A DNA stretch of 32,165 bases. Source: Myxococcaceae bacterium. Its GTDB lineage: Bacteria > Myxococcota_A > UBA9160. The stretch is from the NCBI GenBank assembly GCA_905339255.1, contig CAJPFO010000192.1:1-32165 (forward strand), given 5' to 3'. Below, in pieces: positions 17,177 to 24,687 of the stretch. Position numbers and translations under genes: made by a program. The number at the start of each line of letters is the position of its first letter. Position 1 is the first letter of the stretch. Below the pieces are notes generated by a model. It searched no databases, was not told the DNA's origin, and was given only the letters and a program-made list of their open reading frames with translations.

Positions 17177-19405
17177 CTACTTCGTCGTGGCGACGTAGAC
17201 CCCGTCCCAATCCGCCGGAGGGGGCGAGGCGAGAAACTCTCGCGCGCGCTCCTCGTAGAGCGCATGGAGCCCTTCGAGTGCGCGCTCCTGTCCGGCCTTT
17301 GCCGCGAGCGCGCGCAGCTCCTCGCAGGCGCCGGGCACGGTTTCGAAGCGCCGCGCGCGGTAGGCTTCGAGCATCGCGTCGTGCGCGGCGCGCAGCGCCG
17401 CGAACTCCCGGGTCGCGGCGAGGGTCTCGAGGCCGAGGAGCGTGAAGATCCGAACGGGCTTCGTCTTCCCCTTCACGCGGATCGCGTCGAGCTCGAGCGT
17501 CGCCAGATCCGGAACCTTCGTCTGCGTGTTCTCGCCGAGCACGATCGAAACGTGGTAGGTCTTCGACTGCCCTTCGAGTCTCGACGCGAGATTCACCTCG
17601 TCGCTGATCACCGAGTAATCGAAGCGCTGGTCGGAGCCCATGTTGCCGACGACGCACATCCCCGTGTTGAGCCCGATCCCGATCTCGAGAGGCGGAATCG
17701 GCCGGCCGAACGCGCTCGGATCGGAGACGAGCTTCGCGTTCAGCTCGCGCAGGGCCGCCGCCATCGCGAGCGCCGCCTCGCAGCCGTGGCGGGGATGCTC
17801 CGGATCGTCGAGCGGCGCGTTCCAGAACGCCATCACGCAATCGCCCATGTACTTGTCGATGGTGCCCCGCCGCTCGAGGATCACGTCGGTCATCGGAGTG
17901 AGGAAGGCGTTGATGAGCCGCGTGAGGGCGTGCGGGTCGAGCTGTTCCGAGAGCGTGGTGAAGCCGCGAACGTCCGAGAAGAGGAAGGTCATCTCGCGCA
18001 TCTCGCCGCCGAGCCGGAGCTTCTCGGGGTTCGCCGCGAGCTCGTCGACGAGCGTCGGCGAGAGATAGCGGCCGAAGGCGCCACGCACCTGCCGGCGCTG
18101 CGCTTCGCTCGCGAGGTAGTTCTGCGCCGACCCCACCAGATAGACCCCGAGCGCGGCGAGCGCCGGGTAGAGGGGGTCGAAGAGCCAGCGCCACGAGACG
18201 TAGGCCCACCAGGAAAGCGCGAACGCCGCGAAGACCGCACCGGCGCCGAGCAGCGCCGTCCCGATCGCACCGAGGCGCGGGATCAAGACGACGAGGAGCA
18301 GGCCGAGCGCGAAGAGATACGTGACCTCGGCCCCCGTCGCCCAGTCGGGGCGCTCCAGGTATTCGCCGAGCAGGATCTGCTCGATGATGTTCGCGTGTAC
18401 CGCGACCCCCGGAGCGACGGGATCGAGTGGCGTCGCACGGATGTCCTTGAGGCCCGCCGCGGTGGTGCCGATCAGCACGATGTGCCCTTCGAGCCTCGAG
18501 CGGTCGGCGACGCCTTCGAGCACCTGCCAGGCCGGGATGAAACGCTCGGGGCGACGCTCGGTGAACCAGACCCAGATCTCGCCGCTCGGGTTGGTCGGCA
18601 CCACGAACTCCCGGCCGATGCGGACCTGGGTGATTCCGGTGTCCTCCCCGTAGCTCTTCTCTCCGCTCGATCCGACGGTCTTGATCGCGTATGCCGTGCC
18701 TTGCGTCGCGACGCGAACCGCCTCTGCGGCGAGCGATGGAAAGAGCTCTCCCCCGTACGAGAAGACGAGCGGAACGCGCCGGTGCGTGCCGTCGAGATCG
18801 GGATCGACGCTGAACGAGCCGTTGCCGGCCGCGGCCTCCTCGAGCTCCGGGAGGTTCACGACCGAGCCGCTGCGCTCGAGAAGGTGCGTGAAGGGGTCGC
18901 CGCCGTAGGTGAAGCCCACGGCCGATCTCGGCCGGCGGCCCCCCGACTCGTGCGTGAAGACGAAACCCGTCACCACCCGCGTGTCGGAGAAAACCCGTGC
19001 GAGCTCGGAATCGTGGTCTGGAAGCGACTCGAGCGCGCGCTCGAGGTCGGGGCTCAGCGCGACGCCCTCGAGGTTGTCGAGCATCCGTCTCGGCGACGTC
19101 CGATCGGGCTCGGCAAAGACCGCGTCGAAGACCACGACCGCCGCGCCGTACCCGAAGAGGTCCTCGACCAACTCGGCGACGCGGGTGCGCGGCCAGGGCC
19201 ACTGCCCGAACTTCTCGAGCGTCGCGTCATCGATGTCGACGATGCGGACCGGGACGTCGGTGTAGGGCCGCGGCTCGAGCTTCTGGAAGGTGTCGAAGAC
19301 GCGGAGCTGGAGCTCCTGGAGCGTATCGGGCTCGGCGATCCGGAGCGCGAGCCCGAGGCCGAGCACGGCGAGCGGAGCGAGCCAGCGCGGACCCGGAAAG
19401 CGCAT
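17177..19405 (-). CDS. CHASE2-domain class III adenylate cyclase
   Basis: An inner-membrane protein of 742 residues that should make cAMP. An N-terminal anchor (about 8-22) leads to a periplasmic CHASE2 sensor domain (about 30-350, with VRIVDIDDATLEKFGQWPWPR and VLIGTTAAGLKDIRATP). Three closely spaced helices follow (about 360-425), then a cytosolic cyclase domain (about 465-660). The metal-binding Asp478 (FSDVRGF) and Asp522 (GDCVMAFW) are present. So are Lys518 and Asp596, which select adenine, and Asn605 and Arg609 of the transition-state motif. The catalytic set is therefore complete and points to ATP, not GTP. A GGAGG lies four bases before the ATG. It is the last gene of an operon behind a FecR-domain gene and an outer-membrane barrel gene. 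Confidence 0.93.
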   Translation of the reverse strand: MRFPGPRWLAPLAVLGLGLALRIAEPDTLQELQLRVFDTFQKLEPRPYTDVPVRIVDIDDATLEKFGQWPWPRTRVAELVEDLFGYGAAVVVFDAVFAEPDRTSPRRMLDNLEGVALSPDLERALESLPDHDSELARVFSDTRVVTGFVFTHESGGRRPRSAVGFTYGGDPFTHLLERSGSVVNLPELEEAAAGNGSFSVDPDLDGTHRRVPLVFSYGGELFPSLAAEAVRVATQGTAYAIKTVGSSGEKSYGEDTGITQVRIGREFVVPTNPSGEIWVWFTERRPERFIPAWQVLEGVADRSRLEGHIVLIGTTAAGLKDIRATPLDPVAPGVAVHANIIEQILLGEYLERPDWATGAEVTYLFALGLLLVVLIPRLGAIGTALLGAGAVFAAFALSWWAYVSWRWLFDPLYPALAALGVYLVGSAQNYLASEAQRRQVRGAFGRYLSPTLVDELAANPEKLRLGGEMREMTFLFSDVRGFTTLSEQLDPHALTRLINAFLTPMTDVILERRGTIDKYMGDCVMAFWNAPLDDPEHPRHGCEAALAMAAALRELNAKLVSDPSAFGRPIPPLEIGIGLNTGMCVVGNMGSDQRFDYSVISDEVNLASRLEGQSKTYHVSIVLGENTQTKVPDLATLELDAIRVKGKTKPVRIFTLLGLETLAATREFAALRAAHDAMLEAYRARRFETVPGACEELRALAAKAGQERALEGLHALYEERAREFLASPPPADWDGVYVATTK

Positions 19406-19480
19406 GGACCTCCGCTAGAAGGGTTCTCCGGGCCACTCGTGCATCGGCGACGGCAGGATCCGACCCATCCTCGCTCCGAC

Positions 19481-20887
19481 CTAGTCCGTGCGGGGCACGA
19501 TCAGCTCGGAGGGCTCGGTGATCAGGTACTGGCCGAGATTCGGATCGACCTCGATCTCGAGCACCTGCGCTGCCGCGTCGGCGATGCCTGCCTGGTTCAG
19601 CAGCACGGCGCTTCCGAATGCCTGACAACCCTGCTCGCAGGGGCTGTCGATGGCGCCGGTCACGATGCCGAACGCGCCGAACGCCGCGGGAATCTCCGGG
19701 GGGAGCCCCGCGAGGTCGATATCGGCTTCTCCGAAATCCTCGCCAGCGAGCCCGTAGGAGGGCGCGTCGATGTTCGTGAACGAGAGGTATCCGAGCCGCT
19801 CCTGGAAATCGACGCTCAGCAGGAAGTCGTAGATTCCGACCGTCACGCCCGACGCGTCGACGAGCGGGATGTCGTTGCGCTCGTAGTAACCCGATCGATC
19901 GCCCGACGCGGCGAGCGCATCGAGCTGACCGAGCGTCGTGATCCCCGCGAAGGTGGGAAACTCGATCTCGGGCTCGAGGCTCGGATCGAATCCGATCAGA
20001 TCCGGGAGGTTCCCGCTTCCCGGAGCGCGCTCGTCCTGGAGCGCGTTGTCGGTGAGGCCGTCGACGGTGTCGGTCTTCGTGAGCCGCTCGCGGGTGCGCT
20101 CGGCGGAGTCGAGGCCGGAGGCCGTCCCCTCTCCCGCGACGTCGCTCGCCGAGCGCGGGTCGCCCTCACCGCCGGGACCGGCGGCGACGTCCGTGCCGCT
20201 TCCACCGGCCGCCACGTCGACGCTGCTCTCCGGATCCGAGACGGCGCCGGTGATGGCATTCAGTTGCGGGAGCGGCATCCGGAACGGGAGCGTCGGAGGC
20301 TCGTTCTCGCCACCGATCGCGATCGCGAAGCCGGGCCGGCGTGCCGTCTGGCAGGAGCCGGCGTTGCAGACCTCGATCGCACCCGCGGGCGCTCCGGTGT
20401 CGTTCTCGAGCCCCTCGCCGAGCAGTACGAGGACCGAAGCCTTGGTCGCGGGGTCGACCTTTCCAGCGGCCATCGTGCCGCGTACACCGAGCATCCCGGC
20501 CGGGAGCTTGAGTTCCATGTTCTCGGGCCGCTGCTTCGCGACCCTGCCCGTGACGAAGCGGAAGACCCCCTTGCTGACCGCCGCGCTCACCTTGCCCGCG
20601 CCGGTCGAGGGGTCGTAGACGAACTCGTCGATGGTGATCTCGCTGTCGGGCCCGATCGTGAAGACCGTCTCGTCGAGGAGCAGGATCTGCATTCCCGAGC
20701 GGGGACCGCTCTGGATCGCGTCCTGCAAGAAGATCTCCTCGCCGCTCACGACGGCGCGGCCCGGCGCCTGCGCGCGTGCGAGCTCGACGCGTCCCTGGAT
20801 CGCGGCCGAAACCCCCGCCTGTTCGGCAGCGAACGACGGGGACGAAACGAGAACGAGGATGCTCAAGAGCGGCAGCAGGAAGGGCAT
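19481..20887 (-). CDS. Periplasmic FecR-domain protein
   Basis: A secreted protein of 468 residues. It has a signal peptide (1-20, cut at SFA-AEQ) and a FecR domain (about 45-160; EEIFLQDAIQSGPRSGMQI, FTIGPDSEITIDEFVYDP and KLPAGMLGVRGTMAAG). A Gly/Ala/Asp-rich linker follows (about 200-300), then an acidic C-terminal region (about 310-468) that I do not recognise, with two cysteine pairs in the protein (VCNAGSCQ and CEQGCQ). FecR domains in other systems pass an outer-membrane signal to an inner-membrane partner. A GGAGG precedes the ATG at 20887. It lies 19 bases after the barrel gene and 75 bases before the CHASE2 cyclase gene, so the three are very likely co-transcribed. Confidence 0.85.
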   Translation of the reverse strand: MPFLLPLLSILVLVSSPSFAAEQAGVSAAIQGRVELARAQAPGRAVVSGEEIFLQDAIQSGPRSGMQILLLDETVFTIGPDSEITIDEFVYDPSTGAGKVSAAVSKGVFRFVTGRVAKQRPENMELKLPAGMLGVRGTMAAGKVDPATKASVLVLLGEGLENDTGAPAGAIEVCNAGSCQTARRPGFAIAIGGENEPPTLPFRMPLPQLNAITGAVSDPESSVDVAAGGSGTDVAAGPGGEGDPRSASDVAGEGTASGLDSAERTRERLTKTDTVDGLTDNALQDERAPGSGNLPDLIGFDPSLEPEIEFPTFAGITTLGQLDALAASGDRSGYYERNDIPLVDASGVTVGIYDFLLSVDFQERLGYLSFTNIDAPSYGLAGEDFGEADIDLAGLPPEIPAAFGAFGIVTGAIDSPCEQGCQAFGSAVLLNQAGIADAAAQVLEIEVDPNLGQYLITEPSELIVPRTD

Positions 20888-20906
20888 GGTGCCTCCGGTC
20901 GATGGC

Positions 20907-22391
20907 TCAGAAGTCGAAGCTCTTGGTGAAGAGCAACGAGACGCGCCAGTTGTCGTACGCGTAATTCTCGATGTTCGAATCCACGTACAGGTATTCGCCA
21001 TTGACGGTGAAAACCGTATCGCGGAGCGCCTTCGGCGGCGACAGGAATCCGAGCAAGAAGCCGAGCGGCGCGCCGTAGGTGAGGCGTCCGAGATAGTTCG
21101 AGTCCCTGCGGGTGCGGAACGAAATGGTCGGCTCGGGGCCTTCGTAGGAATCCCACTCGTACAAGAAGCTCCCGAGCAAGAATTGCCCGCTTCCCAGCAG
21201 ATACGTTGCGGAAAGTGCTGCGAGCGGCCCCTGGTAGGTGTAGTAGTCGACGTCCGCCTGCTTGTTCATGTAGGTGGCGTTCGCGTCGATCCGGAGCGTG
21301 GGGAGCGGGTTGTAGGCGGCGCCGAGGCCGGCCTCGAAGCGAGGGCCCTGGCGCTCCTCGGTGATGGGGCTCCGCTCGAGCGGCTCGAAGAACTCGTACG
21401 CGCCGCGGAAACGCGTCGAGACCTCGAAGCGCTGCGAGAAGCGTCGGAAGACCCGGAAGCCGCCCCCCGCGGCCGAGACGTACGACTCGCCGGCGAGGTT
21501 CAGATAGCTCCCGAAGGCGACCGGCTGGACATCGAACCAGGGGGTGCGGTAGAGCCCGCCCGCTTCTCCCGAGACCGAACCGAGATCGAGATCCGGCTGG
21601 TTGATCTGCTTCTGGCCGTAGAGCTGGAGCGCTCCCGTGAGCAGGTGCCCCTCGTCGTAGCCGAGGTCGTGTTGCGCGCGGAGGCTGCCGAGCATGACGC
21701 CGCTCCAATCCGCCTCCGCCTGGCCCTCGACGAGCGTGAAGGGCAAATCGAAGAAGAGCACGTCGTCGCCGAGCGGGCCGGCGTTTCGGTTGCTGTCCCA
21801 TTGCATGCCGCCGCCGAGGCTCGCCGAGTAGCGCGTCGCGCGCTTGCGGATCTCGATTTCGGCGAGGTAGCGATCGACTTCCTGGCGGAGGTTCTCGGGC
21901 ATCGGGAGCTGCGACACGGTTTGGAACTCGCGTTCCGCCTCGCTCAGGTTGTCGAGGCGGAAGAGCACGACGGCGTAGAGCAGCCGCACGCGAGCGAGAT
22001 TCGGATCGACGAGCAGGATCCGCTCGAGTGTCGAAGCGGCGCCGCGGAGTTCGCCCGCCGCCACCTGCGTCTGCGCATAGAGGTAGTTGAGCTCGACGTC
22101 GTCGGGGTTCTTGAGCACGTCGGCGTAGGTCACCCGATCGCCCGGCCCGAGCGGGCGAAGCCTCTCGGCGGCGCCCGCCGCGCGGCGCGCGCGCTCGGCC
22201 GCCTCGAGCCCTTCCGCGGGACGGTCCTGCTCCTGCGGCGGCGGGACGTTCGGCTGCGCGCCGGCCGCGGACGCCGCGAGAACGAGCCCCGCAGCGAGCG
22301 CCGCAATCCGCCGCCGCGCTCCACGGAGGGCCGTCGCCCCGCGCACCTCCATCGCCTGCTCGGCATCGACCCGCCCGCGCCCTGCGCGCAT
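20907..22391 (-). CDS. Outer-membrane beta-barrel protein with N-terminal TPR-like region (Slam/DUF560-like)
   Basis: A protein of 494 residues. The ATG at 22391 has a strong ribosome site, AAGGGGGGAG. The signal sequence is hydrophobic to about residue 45 (cut near AAGAQP). Helical repeats like TPRs span about 95-180 (LNYLYAQTQVAAGELRGAA, LLYAVVLFRLDNLSEAEREF). The remaining 300 residues alternate polar and hydrophobic residues with many aromatics, and the protein ends in Phe (SFDF), the usual outer-membrane barrel C-terminus. The overall plan matches surface lipoprotein assembly modifiers (Slam, DUF560), but assignment to that family needs a profile search. It is the first gene of the operon with the FecR and CHASE2 cyclase genes and is divergent from trkH. 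Confidence 0.7.
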   Translation of the reverse strand: MRAGRGRVDAEQAMEVRGATALRGARRRIAALAAGLVLAASAAGAQPNVPPPQEQDRPAEGLEAAERARRAAGAAERLRPLGPGDRVTYADVLKNPDDVELNYLYAQTQVAAGELRGAASTLERILLVDPNLARVRLLYAVVLFRLDNLSEAEREFQTVSQLPMPENLRQEVDRYLAEIEIRKRATRYSASLGGGMQWDSNRNAGPLGDDVLFFDLPFTLVEGQAEADWSGVMLGSLRAQHDLGYDEGHLLTGALQLYGQKQINQPDLDLGSVSGEAGGLYRTPWFDVQPVAFGSYLNLAGESYVSAAGGGFRVFRRFSQRFEVSTRFRGAYEFFEPLERSPITEERQGPRFEAGLGAAYNPLPTLRIDANATYMNKQADVDYYTYQGPLAALSATYLLGSGQFLLGSFLYEWDSYEGPEPTISFRTRRDSNYLGRLTYGAPLGFLLGFLSPPKALRDTVFTVNGEYLYVDSNIENYAYDNWRVSLLFTKSFDF

Positions 22392-22446
22392 GCTCCCCCC
22401 TTGCCTGCTCTCGAGCGCGCCCGGATGCTCTGCGCCGGGCGTGCAA

Positions 22447-23871
22447 ATGCGGGCGAAACCTAGTCCGGGACGAGCCGTGCTGCGCGGAAATCTGCCGCGG
22501 CCCGTCGCACGCCCCGCGGGGGCGCCCCGGCGCAGGCTCTCCGCGCAACGCCTGGTGGGCCTTTCCTTCCTCGGGCTGATCGGGGTCGGGACGCTCGGCT
22601 TCCTTTTCCTTCCCGGGCTCTACACGGGCGAGCCGCTCGATTGGGTGGATGCGCTCTTCATGGCGACGAGCGCGGTCTGCGTGACGGGGCTCTCCGTGAT
22701 CGACGTTCCGCGCGCGCTCAGCTTCTGGGGAGAAGCCTGGCTGCTCTTCCTCATCCAGGCCGGCGGCCTCGGGATCCTCACACTCGCCGGTGTCATCGTC
22801 TCGCTCACCGGAGTGCGGATGGGGCTCGAGGCCGAGGAGGCTGCAGGGCCCGTCTCGTCGGTCCTTCCGCCTCGCGCTGCGGCACGCGTGCTGCGGACGG
22901 CGGTCGGCTTCACGGTCGCAATCGAGGCCGCCGGGGCGATCGTGCTCTGGCTCGCCTGGCGCGGGGCCGAAGGCGACTTGCGCGCCGCATGGCTCGCCGT
23001 CTTCCATGCCGTGTCGGCGTTCTGCAACGCGGGCTTCTCGCTCTTCAGCGACTCGCTCGTCGGCGTTCGAGAGGATCGATCGGTGATCTCCATGATCGCG
23101 CTCCTCGTGATCGTCGGCGGCCTCGGCTTTCCCGTGATCCAGGACCTCCGTCATCGCTTCCGGGGCGAGCACCGGCATCTCACGCTCCACAGCCGGCTCG
23201 TCCTCGCCACCACCGCCGTCCTCCTCGTCGGGTCGACGCTCCTCTACCTGGTCTTCGAATGGGACCACGCACTCGGCGGCCTCGGCTCGGTCGATCGGTG
23301 GCTCAATGCGTTGTTCATGGGTGTCACGGCGCGCACCGCGGGCTTCAACACCGTCGACTACGACGCCGTCTCGAACCCGTCGTTCTTCCTCACGCTCACG
23401 CTCATGTGGATCGGCGGCGGGCCCTCTTCGGTGGCGGGGGGCGTCAAGGTCACGACGGCCGCGCTTCTCGTCCTCCTGCTCTGGTCGAGGCTCTCCGGAA
23501 ACGAGCACGTCTCGCTCGGCGGGCGGACGATCCCGAGGGAGACGATCCAGCGCGCGACGGGCCTCGCGGCGGGTGCCGTGCTGCTGCTCGGAGCCTTCCT
23601 CTTCCTCCTGCTCATGGTCGAATCGAATACCGAGCGCTGGGCCGACCGCCGCCAGCTCGCCCGGCTCGTCTTCGAGGTCCAGAGCGCCTTCAGCACGGTC
23701 GGGCTCTCGATGAACGCCACCTTCGATCTCTCGAAGGCCGGCAGGCTCGTGCTCGTCCCCGTGATGCTGCTCGGCCGCATCGGGCCGCTCATCGTTCTCT
23801 CCGCCATGACCGCGCGCCAGCGGCGCCGACCGCGGTTCCGCTTCGCCCACGAGGACGTGCTCGTCGGCTAA
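22447..23871 (+). CDS. Potassium uptake channel subunit, TrkH/KtrB family
   Basis: Inner-membrane K+ translocating subunit, about 474 residues from the ATG at 22447. The four M1-P-M2 repeats can be followed by their selectivity-filter loops: TSAVCVTGLSVID, AVSAFCNAGFSLF, VTARTAGFNTVD and FSTVGLSMN. Each has the key glycine. The broken-helix gate region near the third repeat includes WIGGGPSSVAGGVKVTT, as in KtrB/TrkH. The start is uncertain: an ATG at 22390 would overlap the divergent barrel gene, and a GTG at 22477 is also possible. The gene for the RCK subunit follows 27 bases later, forming a two-gene K+ uptake operon. Confidence 0.92.
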   Translation: MRAKPSPGRAVLRGNLPRPVARPAGAPRRRLSAQRLVGLSFLGLIGVGTLGFLFLPGLYTGEPLDWVDALFMATSAVCVTGLSVIDVPRALSFWGEAWLLFLIQAGGLGILTLAGVIVSLTGVRMGLEAEEAAGPVSSVLPPRAAARVLRTAVGFTVAIEAAGAIVLWLAWRGAEGDLRAAWLAVFHAVSAFCNAGFSLFSDSLVGVREDRSVISMIALLVIVGGLGFPVIQDLRHRFRGEHRHLTLHSRLVLATTAVLLVGSTLLYLVFEWDHALGGLGSVDRWLNALFMGVTARTAGFNTVDYDAVSNPSFFLTLTLMWIGGGPSSVAGGVKVTTAALLVLLLWSRLSGNEHVSLGGRTIPRETIQRATGLAAGAVLLLGAFLFLLLMVESNTERWADRRQLARLVFEVQSAFSTVGLSMNATFDLSKAGRLVLVPVMLLGRIGPLIVLSAMTARQRRRPRFRFAHEDVLVG

Positions 23872-23898
23872 CGCCGAGCGAGCGGGAGGTCGACTCGA

Positions 23899-24576
23899 AT
23901 GAGGGTTCTCGTCGTCGGGCTCGGCGCCTTCGGGTTCTGGTTCGCGCGGACCATGCGCGAGATGGGCCACGAGGTGATCGCGATCGAGCGCGACGAATCG
24001 CTGGTCGACCGCCACGCCGACTGGATCTCCCGCGCCGTGGTGGGCGACGCCACCGACCCCGCGCTCCTCGAGCGGCTCGGCCTCGGCCAGATCGACGCGG
24101 CGCTCATCGCGACCGGAGAAGATCTCTCGACCACGATCCTCGCGATCATGGCGCTCCGCGACCTCGGCGTGCGCGAGATCTACGCCAAGGCCCGCTCGGG
24201 GAACGCCGCAAGAGCACTCGATCGGCTCGACGTGACGGAGGCCGTCTTCCCCGAACGCGACGCGGCCTCCCGCCTCGCGCACCGCGTGATCTCCCGCTCC
24301 GTCCTCGACTACATGCCGCTCGCCGAAGGCTTCTCGATGCAGGAGATCGCCCTTCCCGACGAATGGACCGGCCACTCGCTCGTCGAGCTCGAGCCGCGCG
24401 AGAAGTTGAACCTCCAGATCGTCGGCGTCCGCGACGCGCTGACCGGCGAGCTCACGCTCCCCCCCGATCCACACGCCCGCCTCAAGCCCTCCGACTCGCT
24501 CCTCGTCGCCGGCCGCGACGACATCCTCCGCAAACTCGACGCACGCTCGGACGTGCGCAGACGCAAGGGGCGCTGA
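23899..24576 (+). CDS. Potassium uptake regulatory subunit, TrkA/KtrA family (RCK)
   Basis: A cytosolic nucleotide-binding regulator of the TrkH/KtrB-like channel encoded just upstream. It has 225 residues, the single-RCK size of KtrA, not the double-RCK TrkA. The RCK_N Rossmann domain shows VLVVGLGAFGFWFARTM (about 3-19), the acidic strand end in VIAIERDE, and VVGDATDPALLERLG. The RCK_C domain follows (about 140-222) with the family end LKPSDSLLVAGRDDILRKL. KtrA-type rings bind ATP/ADP or NAD(H) to gate the channel. GGGAGG lies upstream of the ATG. The 111 bases after the stop contain no feature that I can support. Confidence 0.92.
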   Translation: MRVLVVGLGAFGFWFARTMREMGHEVIAIERDESLVDRHADWISRAVVGDATDPALLERLGLGQIDAALIATGEDLSTTILAIMALRDLGVREIYAKARSGNAARALDRLDVTEAVFPERDAASRLAHRVISRSVLDYMPLAEGFSMQEIALPDEWTGHSLVELEPREKLNLQIVGVRDALTGELTLPPDPHARLKPSDSLLVAGRDDILRKLDARSDVRRRKGR

Positions 24577-24687
24577 GGAGGGCGGGCGCCGTGCGCCGTC
24601 GCCGAATTCTCTTCCTCGACGTCTCGCCCCGTCTCACGGAGGGCTTTCCTACCCGCTGCGCGGCGTCTCGTTGGGCCGCGCCAGTTC

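Noticed and set aside
17177-19405. Guanylate cyclase or inactive cyclase
   Set aside because: Lys518 and Asp596 point to adenine, and the metal-binding and transition-state residues are all present.
16382-20929. Plus-strand open frame of 1515 codons opposite the cyclase operon
   Set aside because: Shadow of the CHASE2 cyclase and FecR genes, without recognisable domains.
20863-24474. Minus-strand open frame of 1203 codons across the barrel and K+ uptake genes
   Set aside because: Charged, repetitive translation opposite TrkH and its RCK subunit, both clearly coded on the plus strand.
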